This document shows positions 1 to 12,000 of a DNA stretch of 64,000 nt, in pieces (the first letter of the stretch is position 1; each line of letters starts with the position of its first letter). This DNA comes from Styela clava (lineage: Eukaryota; Chordata; Ascidiacea; Stolidobranchia; Styelidae). The DNA is taken from NCBI RefSeq assembly GCF_964204865.1, contig NC_135259.1:12472974-12536973 (forward strand), given 5' to 3'. The notes beneath the pieces are model-generated. The model saw only the letters and a program-made list of their open reading frames with translations. It had not been told where the DNA came from and did no database searches. The position numbers and the translations under genes were made by a program.

Positions 1-3000
1 CCCGACTGGAAAACCTTGACCTACAAGTAAAAGCAAATACCTTTTAAAGCTTCAAGAACATGCTTATATGCCTCAAAATAAGCTTCGGACTCGACCATTG
101 TATGATGCAGATGAAAATCAATGCGAGATCCAATCTCTGAAATTAAAAGTTCGATGAAAAACACGATGACGTGAAAGCAGGCTTTTTCTGGCCCATCTCA
201 TCCAATAGCAATTTATACCCGTCCCATACCATCTCATGGGACGTTTCACATGGACAGGCCCAGGAATTTCCACGGAAATCCAATTCCCATAGACAACCAT
301 GCCGGTGTCTTACCACAAAATAAATAATTGATGTAGGTATGTGAAAAATGAGACTAAAATACATTTAAAGGCCAAAAATAGTATGAAGACTAGAGTTAGA
401 TACCACGGAAAAGACTACTATCCCATCTGAAATACTGCTGTGTGCTGTCCCATCCCATAGGATGTTCATGCATGTAAAGCCTGCCTATGACTTCGAGTAA
501 ATTCGAGTGGCCACGCTTCTCAAGATGGTCTGGTAAGTTGTAATCAGTGTTAACTCTAAGCAAATTATGAGTGCGAAAGTGCTTCGCAGTCGAAAAAAAA
601 AGTGCGAAAGTGCTTTTGCCGATTTTAACAAGTTAGGTGCCCTAGCCTTTCATATAACCCATTTAAAACGGCATAGATACTCGAAAAAGCGCTCCTCCGG
701 TTAATATTATGAATTAAAGAGAAGAGCCTTTTCGTTAACCGAGTTTCCTTTAAGCGAATTCATGTTTAATTAAAACAAGCGAATCGGCAACGAAATGACA
801 TCTGCTGACATCTGCTAACACCTGCCGCGGACAAAACTCTCATGCAATGTATCACCGTGTCAGTTGCTTACTCGCGTAAACAGCAAAGACTTTCACATTT
901 GTTACTCCTTCCATCTAACAGACACGAGGCAGGCTGGAAACCATATTAGTTACAGGGTGGATCGTTTATACAAATCCCGTGCAAAATAATCCCCCCCCCC
1001 CCCAAATATAAATAGCAATCAACTAATTAGGGTTAGGTGCGCTGGAAATTCAACTTTTCGATTTATCCCTAAACTTAATCTGATAATTATTAATTTGTGA
1101 TTTTGAACCACTTTGAAAGTCGCCGCCAACCGCTGTTTTAAAAGATAGGTTAACCTATCTTCCCTCCGAAATATTACGCAGGATACTCCCCTGTTTTAGG
1201 AGATAGGTTGACCTACTTTCTTTTCAAACTTTTTTCTCCCAAATATTACACAAGATCACTTTGAAAATCCTCCCGTTTCATGAGCTAGCGTGACCTAATT
1301 TCTCATTTACATTTATATTATACTATTTCAGAGCTTACCCAAAGACAAGTAATTTTTAAATGTCAAAATGCCTTGGTTTGCGTGCGAGTTAGTTTGAATC
1401 GAGCAGAAAACATCATATATTGGCAAAATGTTTAGTAATGTCATGTACTTTCAGCATTCATAAATAGCACTCTTTGTAATGCTGCTGACCTAGTATTAAA
1501 TATTCGCATCACAACGCCACTTGTGAGGTTTCCATATATTTCAATTACACTAATAGGAACGATGACACCAAAGAGTTTTCTTTTGCGAAGGTACACTAAA
1601 TATAACAAGGGTGATTCTTGAGAAAAACATGAATATAAAAAATAAACGAATGATATGATAGTGAATCCCAAATAATTTTGAGAGTGTCTCGAAGTGCCAA
1701 TCCATTTGATAAATAATTTTTATTTGACCACATGAACGCTGATATCCTGAAAATTAATGTTGAAAGAAAATTACGCATTCTCAGATATCGGACATCCAGT
1801 CACGATATTCAATCTTCATATGCACAAATCTCACATTAATAGTAATTGCTACCCAAGTTTGTAAAGTTTAGAAACCAACAAACAGAAAATAACTTATCCT
1901 AAAACACAATTAAAATTCAGTCGGCAATAAATTCGTCGCCATGACGATGCCATACAAAACAAAAAAGATTTGGTCGCAAGAGTTACGTGAGATGACTGCC
2001 GTTGTTTTTTAAGCAAAATGTAAAAAAAATTATAATTAATAAACGGGAGTTACGACGCCCTTTACACATCGTGTGTATTAAACTTCCCTGGTAAGTACTA
2101 TTATTATTGTACCTAAACACCTGTTGGAGTATTTCGGACAATTTCGAATTTAAAATAAATGAAAACCCGACATATAATAAAGACGCAATAGTAAAATGAA
2201 CATTTATTGAAAAAGTTATTATTTAAGAAAGACAACATGATCGTACAATTCCGCCAAAACCTCGATGTTCGCAAGTGAAATGATAAATAAATACTTCCCT
2301 GTATTCGATCAATTAACTTTAGCGTATCGTTGTTCTGTCAACAAACAGCCGGGTGCAAAATATTTCCGTCCTGTGATATGCTCACAAATATTCTCGATAT
2401 TAATATCATACCCTCGCGTATGTACTTTCTATTAGCTCTTTAGTGATCCCTTCCATCCTTGGCCAAGTCATGTTTCGAATATGTGAACATTTTATTCGAC
2501 CATACATGGCCGGCAGGATGTTAAAATTGTAAACAAGAGAGAGGTAAAATCAATCGCGAATTTCGTTATAACGGCTCGTTTACGAATTGTTGCGCCTGTT
2601 ATCGTCGAAAATGATTACATTTGTTGTATTTTGAGGCATTTAATCAGTCACATCATCAAAATCGTCAAGTGAGATCTTGAAATTGCAAATTCCGTAAATA
2701 AAATTGTGAATTATTCGGTAACGAATTCAGCTTTAATGACCGTCGGGGTATTGTTTTGTTGAAAATTATTATTAATGTGAGAGCGCCAAAAACATACAGT
2801 CCATACCGATGCGACTGCAATTTATATGGTCGCAATTGGTGTGGCGCGTTTATTAATAGTGTAAAATAAATTAAACGAATATCAATTATAACCAAGCCTG
2901 TCAGCGTGTTTATTTTCTGTGGGCAGGAATCGTAAAATACCATCTTGAGACAAATTCACTTCTATTATAAAATCTTAATTTTCAGTTATTATCGTTATAC

Positions 3001-6000
3001 AAATAACGTCCCCCACACTATTCCAAACGTGTGTCGAGCTTGAACGACAGGAACAGATTCATCGACGACCTTAATTAGGGAAAATATGTATTTTATTGGG
3101 AATGCAAAATAAATGAAACAAAACGCATTATTTTGTGATATAACTCTGTATTTTCGGAAACGGGTTGCCGTGAACGGTAAAATTTGATCTAAATTAATCG
3201 CAAAAATGTTTTACTTTAAATGCAACAAAACACATTTTCGCGATATAACCTTGTATTTTCGGAAACGGGTGTAGTGAAAAGTAAAATATGATCTAAATTA
3301 ATCGCAAAAATGTTTTATTTTAAATGTAACAAAACACATTTTTCGAGATACAACTGTATTTTCGGATACCGGGTGTCATGGAGAGTAAAATATGATCTGA
3401 ATTAACCGTAAATAATGTTTCATTCCAAATATATCATAACGCATTTTTTGCGATATAACTTTGTATTTTCGAAAACGGGGCGTCACAAAAATTATTAATC
3501 TAATGTTTTATCTATCGTCTAACTAACGTCTGGAACACATCATTTTCGGGGAGAACTCTAGCCCGCGAAACGTCATTTAATTTGAAAAAAAAAAGAATGT
3601 TTCACGCATTTTAAAACGGAAAATCACCAGTAAGTGGACAGGGATTCAACCCTCCGGATTCAGTATTCTATATCCCCCGTGCCAGAACTTTCTGAAGAAT
3701 GGAACAAAGAACCCGTCAAACCGCCGCGGAATAAGGGGAGTATTTTTTGCACTAATAATTAGGGCGTGACAATATCAAAATCGTCAAGAAACTGGTGAAT
3801 TTGCAAATTCCATAAATAAAATTGTGAATTGCTCGGTAACATTTTAGCTATAATTGTCGCCGGGGTATTGTTTCGTTGAAAACACGTTGAAACTTGAGGG
3901 AATTAGTTACAATTAGCGCCTGACCTCTATTAAGCACTCGAGCACTCGAAAAAAAAAGCACTCGAGCCCAATCTTTTCAGCATTAAGTCGCATACGTAAA
4001 ATATCCTGTAAAAGAAGTGCTGTTCATTAACGTCATCTCGTCTTATGACCACGCAGAAATGCCTTTATAGCCGAATTATTCGATCACTATTTCAAACCAA
4101 TATTCAGGATTGGCACAATTTCAGATTTGCGAAGTTTATCACCATAGAAATACAGGAGAAAGTTAATTATCGTCTTTATAAAATTTCTGCATCACGGTAT
4201 GGACAATAATATTACCATTCGCATAAAATTGGGACGGTAAATTTACAAATCTTGATAGGTAATATTAAAGCCAACGCAAATGTTAATTTGAGTCCTCAAT
4301 GTCTTCAACATCTGTTGCCGATGTGAACGAACGGGTAAACCCGAAATATAAAACTTCGATGTCCGCCGACCCACAAGAATTCATATTTGTAAAAAAGAGA
4401 GGGCGGGAATATAGATTACCCAAAACCTGGATATCGCCGCCAAAACAATCGGTGACAAGAACATTTAGCGATTACAACGGAATTAACCAGTAAAAAGGCT
4501 TTGTTGCAGATTTTTTAATGTTTTCACCATGTTTATTTGGTACTCCTTAAAAATATTCGATTCAAAAAAATATTGAATTTTGCCCACCCGTCCTCGCATA
4601 TCAATGAGAAATAGTTGTGTAAATATCGCAAAATTCCGGAAAATGCCACGTCCTTTCAACATTGTGATTACAATAAAATGGCAACACTTAATGGTATTTT
4701 GTGAATTTGTTGAATTTGCAAATCTGTGACATGCTGCTAAAAGTTTCGTCTGATTTGAAAATCGTGCAGTTCGGTCACAATTCATCCAAAGTGACTATAA
4801 CACGTTACTAACACTTTTATAGTCATTTTGAATTCATCGATATCATTGATAGTCACATGACCACTCTGTTCAAAGAAATGCCCCGAGAGCGTTTTTTGCC
4901 GGAGAAGCGGAATCGGGTGTGCTTGTATAATAATCATATTATAAACAAGAATTTTGCCGTTAATGCAAAAGCTATGTCTGCATCTCATAGGTTAGAATTC
5001 CGGTAAATATCGTTATGATATGCAGAACTGAGTTACAAAAGTACTAGTATGTTACTTATTTGTCAACTTAATACTCGAAAATATTTGTTAACTTTGAATT
5101 TTTATTCCATTCAAAATCGGAAAAAAGTGCTATTTCTCTTCAAAATCGGAAAAAAGTGCTATTTCGCAGTCCCTAAAAAAAGTTGCGAAAGTGCTTCGCA
5201 ATTTTCGCAAAAAAGTGCGCTAATAGTGAACACTGGTTGTAATACAATATTTATTTGATGAACGTATATATAAGATATGGCATACTGATGGATGACTCGA
5301 CCTAATATTTTGTGAATGCGTGATTTAAATACACAATCGAAACCTGATTCCATTTCCAAGCCATGATCTAGTTGAGATGCTTCATCCTGTTTTTTATCTT
5401 CTCGAACAAATTCAACCCATATATATCCTTGTTCAAGATCTTCTGGATTTCTATCAGCCACAACGGCAAATAATATGTGATCCTAAAAACGGTTATAACA
5501 AGTAGTTTTGTGTTGGTATCTTCCGGCTTTTAAAAACGGATAAAATTGAGACATCTTTTAGATCTTTTATTCTTGACTTTTTCCCCAGTGCTTTAAAAAT
5601 TCAATTTCAAATAAGGGTTACTTTTGCAGCCAAGCTTAGCATCATACCCAGCTGCTGACCCAACTAGAGACTCTGCCCTGGTCGCCTAATGTTAATAATA
5701 ATTTGCTTAACGATAGTTTAATATTGTAAAACTGAGCAAGGTTTATATAAAACGCTCATACTTTATCATTCAATTCCAAAATTGATAGCAAAACGAAAAA
5801 AACAAAGAAAAAGCTAAAAATGTCTCTATATTATAAACAGTCGTGAACAGGCCCACTGGTATTAACCTACCAAAAGACACATTAGTAATATTTGCCAAAA
5901 CATATAAATATGAATGAAAGAAAGATAGGTTTGAGATAGGTTTTTTAGGTGTAGTTCATTGTGAAAAAAGAACGTAATACGAATTTTTTTAACAACGAGA

Positions 6001-9000
6001 TAGGTGTAGCTTCACTTTGTTTAAAATCCACAAAACATCCATAACATATCTGACTGGAACTTCGTTTAACGAATTTGTTATTTTATGGCAATATGGATTG
6101 GTTGTTGTACGATGAATAGAATGAAATATAGGATTTCGACTACCGTACAGCTCTAGTACACTGAAAGTCTCAACAACGGACTATTGCGTTTATAACAGAA
6201 TTTAGGTTAATACAACGATTTGTTTAATCATTTCTCATACATTTTTGTCGTAGAACAAATAGTTACATAGATTATGTAATATTTACACATCTCACAAAAC
6301 AAAGTACGAACATAAAAAAATACGACCGCCATGAATAAGGACAAAATACCTTGAAATTATCGTATGAAAGACACAGTAAATTTCCCTGAAGTAACCTTTT
6401 TGTGTTTCTCCATCTTATTTTCTGTAGTGATTCTGTACTGAAGTGGAGACGATGAAGAACTCCTACATAAAATGACGTAACAATTTAAAAAATTTAGCGT
6501 TCCATGAGGTTCCAATGGACTGAATCGACTTTTATGCTCTACATTTGGAGTTTCACACTTTCCGAGAATAGCGCGCTATTTGGAAGTAACGCATGGGATC
6601 ACAGCTTACAAAAGTTTTCGACATACCCAACCCCAATATGTGACCTTATGTCGTGGTGTTGTCCTAAATTAAATATTTTCCTCAGTAAATAAATGACGAT
6701 AGTTATTTGTTCATTGCAACAGAGACTAATGAGACTGAAGAAGACTAAGCTTACCTTTTCTTGAAGGTTTCACAAATTCAATTTTAACGTCGGTGTATAC
6801 TTTAACGTTACGATTACTACCACCTCCAACAGCTAAATTTTCTGAAATAAAACAAATAATATGTTAATAAGTTGCACAGAGTCACGATATGTATCGGTAT
6901 GACTTTATTTACGAACATGAACACGAAGACCAAAACGAAGTAGTACAGGTATGCAATTTTTCACACTAAACCGCACAATCAAAATGAAGGCGGAATCGCC
7001 ACAGGGTGCCAATGTTCTCAATTTTGATGGAGTCATCGCACACAAAAAATGAATCCCATAGGGCCCAGAGAAATATTTAAAATAAATAAAAGTAATAGCC
7101 TTATAGCGAAATATACAATCTTTTAACAACTGAAAATTTTAAAGAAATTGATCTTAAAAAATTTCCATAACAACAAGAAAAGAAGCAATAACAACAACAA
7201 CAACGACACGATATCAGGATGATCAATAGGTACACTTTGCGTTCAATAAACCTTGGAATTTATTACTTTAGTACTGTATATACTAAAGTACTTTCAGTTC
7301 ATATGTGTCAAAATGTTCAAAGAATACCAGATTCCACCCATCCAGTATAAGTCGAACGAACCATTGAAAGAGTAACCAAATGGAATGTTAGCTTTGCTCA
7401 TTATACAAATTTCCAGGTCGCAAAAACTGAATTTTGAAGCACAACGAAGTTACATATGAAAACCTTTACCCGATATCAGTGCGATTCCTTCTCGAAGTGG
7501 TCTAATGTAATCTTCTCGCAGAAGTCTGTATTGAACATCCAAATAGTGATCCATGCTAAATATATACAAAGAGTTTCACAACTTTTTTAACAGTCTCATA
7601 ATGGATCTCAATAATCATTCAAACTGAGATTCAAATTGACACAAGATTTAAAGCACCAAACAAGGCAATGCAGTCCCCCAGTTTCCCAATTTTTCAAATG
7701 AGCCTGCATTAACTTACTCTTGATAAGCTCCACCAATCAAATTACATCGGACGAAAGGTTCTGCATCTTCTCGCAAATCTTCCGGTCTCGGTATCACAGG
7801 GATATGCCGAAAATCGTCTGGCGGGGCCAATAAATGGGCATCGTCCAATTGCATTTCCCGTTTCCGTGTAGATCTAAAAAATATCAAGCATTGCTGTTTA
7901 CATATAAAACCTTTATCGTACGTAGGAATAAAAAGAAAATGTCGTCTAATACTAATAATGCCTTGCCTAAACCTAGTGGTTGTTATAAAAGTGTCTGGCT
8001 TAACTGATGGCATCGCATATTGAAAATCTTGTGTCCACCCGGGATAATAAATTGAGTAGGCAATGCTGAAATGGAAAATCTCCGATCCTCTTAAAATATA
8101 GTACTTCATTACTAACAGTTGAGAATCGGATAAAAAACATGAGCAAACTACAAGTAACCGATATCTGCGGTAAATATCAACCTTTCTACTTTGATAGTTT
8201 CTTTTTCTTGTATATTCTTGAGAAGAGTTTTTACTTCCTTATAATATTCATCTTCTTTAATAACTGCCAAACCCAATCTGTCTATAACTATGTCAAGAAT
8301 TGTGAGAGCTAATCCGACCTGTACAAAAATACGAATAAAAATTCAGCTACATTTTGAGAAAGGAAAGTTGACAAGGCGTTGCAATGATATGAAACATCGT
8401 AGGCTCTCATCCGTTACGGTTATACTATAAGTTAGTGGTCTCGGAGGTAAGAAAGTTGGAATATGATGGTTCCGGAGGGTAAAGATGTATTCTTCAACTT
8501 ATCCAATCGAGTTATAAGCAAGCAAGCTTTATAATATTGCTACACTGTTCAATACGCTAATTAGCAGTGGTATACAAATAATAATGTGAAAAATAGTAAC
8601 AAATATCAGCCCATTTATTTGAAGTCCTACAATTTTTCCCAAAATAGCCACTATCACATCACACAAATAGAGTAGTAGATGGGCTTTAATTTATTTATTT
8701 TTTCCATACTCTTATTATTTACTCCACTAAAATTCACTCACCTCATCCTCTGTAGATGCTGGTAAAACAGTCAAAAAATTTGCCATCAAACGCAGACAAT
8801 TTTGCAAATGTATCATTCTGTTATCTTCACCTCTGCTGCTGTAATATTAATTGTACATATTTGATTAAAATATGTTCTAATGAGGTCAGGTGAGACCAAT
8901 TTCAATATTCCGGGCCGAGAATATCTATATGGGTCGAGGTTATTTCTTTGCGTACTCGAAATATTTATAAAACGTAGAAAACGCATGCGGTCTCTCCGGC

Positions 9001-12000
9001 ATGTAAAAGTTTTAAAGTTTTTCTTGCGGTAAAGCCATTTGGGATACCGACGCAGGTTCACAAATAAATTGATTTTGAAAGATATTAATCTCAAAAATAT
9101 ACTGGTATCCTCACGTACGGATAATTATATGTTTTATTGGCTGTTATTTTATTCAACACGATATTCTATTTTTGAAAAAAGTCGACAACACCGTCCAAAA
9201 TATTTTTTACAAACTTCCAGCTCAAATATTCACTAACAAATAATATTTCTTAGCCTTTACCTTTCATGTTTCAAAAAATAAAAAATTTCTGTATTGTCAG
9301 TATGAGAAATCGGCGCTCGACCGGTTACCAATCAAGTACCGGTACGGGAATAGTTATCCAGTTATATATTTTAGACTCAGAATTGATGGAGATGGAAGCC
9401 GTATTTGACAGCGGTTATGCGAACCAGACTACTACTGTGAGAAGACCAGCAACCAGAATCGATTATTATTTACGGGTTTTGAACCTTGTGAACCGGCTGA
9501 GTTTAATAGAGGTGCGATAGCAGGCGTGCCCATAAGTCTCAGCACGATGCCCGACAACCGAGTCTCCGCGTCATGATGTTCGTCATACAAGACAATGAAT
9601 TATCATGTAAGACCAACTTGCGACTCATGTCGGTCAACGAAATTGGAATTGTCTGCAAATTTTTTAAACATATTATTACTAACAAACAGTTAAAAAGTAG
9701 CTATGATTTTTTTCTGTTAGAAGTTGATGTAAATTCCCAAAGTGTGGCATAAGAAGGTAAGGGTTAAAAGCGTTTTATCATCGGACGATCAATCTCGTAT
9801 TATTGCGACTTTACTTTCATCTCAAATTGATATATTGCTTCACATAATAATACATCATCACGATCAAGTTCAAATCATAGTGATTCACCGTGTGTATACA
9901 GTTCTTAACGTTGCCTAATTAAGTGGGTAATTTCAAAACAAATATCACAGTATTTGGGGAATTAATCATATAGGCCAACGCGATGGTGAAACAAAGCTTT
10001 TGATCGGAATAGCTGGATTACTGGTATTGCAAATAACAAATGTGTGTATTACGATTCATGCATGATTGGCAGCAACAGAATGATGAATCCTTTACATTGC
10101 ATTATTTGTATGTTAACAATCCTGGTATTTCCAAAATATTCAACTCGGCCGCGAACCGATTTTAAAATTCGACAATGGTATTTACATCAACTATATTATA
10201 TTTACATTATTACATTTACTTTTTTTTTATATCAAATATCTATAAAACGATAAATTGCCCACGCGGCCAAGGTATGATATATTAATATATATATATTAAT
10301 TTCGGCTCCAGAAATGTGTGTATCAATATATGGAGGTAACTAATTTTGTTCGCCCACTTTACATCAAGTTGTATAAAGGAACTGAAACCTGGGCATGAGG
10401 TATATTTACTTGGCTAACACAGACAGTCCTCGAACTCGTAATAGAACCAAGATAAGGTAAATCGGGATAAAATTATGCCCTAACCTTAATTTCCACCCGA
10501 AAATGCGTAAAGGGATTGAATGCTATATCACGGGTATGACTGGGCATGTCAAGGCCAGTTTCGCATTTTTTTTTATTGAAGCCCTTTTTTAATGCAATTC
10601 TGTTTTCCTCCTAAGATATTGATAAAGCATGTTTTTTGTTTATTTTGCGTGGATGCTCAGCAAACTGTCTGAATGATGTAATCTATGGTTCCAGTAATTC
10701 ATGTGTTGAGAGAATTCATTACATTAAAAAAGTCACATACAATTAGTCAATTATACATATTTACCGAGTATACGAGAATTGCTGATGAAATTAGCACTAG
10801 TCACGGGGTTCAGCTAATTCCTAATTAAATATTATTCAATTTCAAACAATTATATTACAATCATATGAAGTTAGCCATGTCATTGAATAAATATGTTCAA
10901 CCGACCGTGAAATAGGTTTCGGTGTCGTTCGCTGGGAAATACGAGATTTAGGAAAGAGGAAATACTGAAATTTTTAAATTTGAGTCGGCGTAATCTAGTG
11001 AATCTAGTCTACGCTATTTTACCTTTCTTTGAGAAATCCGTGAATAAACGTGTATGCTTTTGTCAAAAATTGATGTTTCGCCAACAAATTCAATATTTTT
11101 GTTACGTGCTCCCTAAGATCATCCGTTTCCGACATTTTCCCACAAACCTTTAATATCATTTGAATCATTCCTGAAAGTCATAAAAAATTTGTATTTGACA
11201 CTGTAAAAATATTTGCAAATGCACTCATTACAAATTCACTTTTTGCAAGTAAAAGCTTACCATTCCCCATTTGACTTGAGAGTAATTCTTCTAATTCGGA
11301 AGAATCCAAGGCAAGAGAGAGAACTATCTCCCGCGGTTCAAAAGTTTCGAGCATTCTCTCCAACTTTTTATAACCAATAAAACGAGGTCTGGCGTTTCCA
11401 TCTCGACTATAGTCAGTTCATCATGAAAGAGAATGATTATTATGCAATATATTAATAAATTTATATACTTACACATATACACAAGATCCTAAAAAGTAGT
11501 GAAGCTAAGTTAGCATACTTAATCCCAAAATGAAGCGTATAGCATATAAAATTGTATTACGTCTAGCTGGCTTATCGGGCCTTGCATTCTTGGGTTCGAA
11601 ATAGACCCATCAAATACGAGCATGCAAACTAGCACTTTTAGCAAAATTCTTATCAAAAAATTATTATTATATAGTCACGCTAATAACCGAATTGCGTAGG
11701 TCATTTTTAGCAGTTTTGATAAAAACGTAAAAAAATTCCTAATGATATTGCTATGCCATTGAGAGTCAATAATTTGCCATAGTTCAATTTTTTCATCGTA
11801 GCCGGATTTAAGTTAATTTGTATGACGCAGTCATGTCACGTCATAATGGCGCACTGTGACTTAGGCAGAAAGGTGTCTATGACTAGAGGACATACGCAAT
11901 TTTGCAACTTGACTATATGTACCAGTCCTAAAAACCAAACAAACCAAAAACGAATGTAATTCTTAGTATATACGATGTCTAATCCCCAAAATAGCTAATC

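Larger units (their letters stand above)
137..5343 (-). other. 5.2-kb intron of the ZNFX1-like gene, repeat-rich
   Basis: This intron joins the exon ending ...LEMES (donor CAG|GTTTCG near 5343) to the exon encoding MVESEAYFEAY (acceptor TTTCAG near 137). The carried G plus AG gives a Glu codon, so phase is kept. Inside are a 106-bp tandem array (about 3070-3490), a dispersed 110-bp repeat pair (2649-2766 and 3771-3882), a (C)13 tract at 991-1003, related blocks containing GCGAAAGTGCTT near 567-620 and 5174-5215, and a small plus-strand ORF (4299-4493). I see no other gene. Confidence 0.6.

Noticed and set aside
6030..6165. Open stretch on minus with an acceptor and LYGS, considered as the missing ZNFX1 exon
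   Set aside because: Only YGS matches the family and the following residues (RNPIFHS) do not. No good donor gives the required phase.
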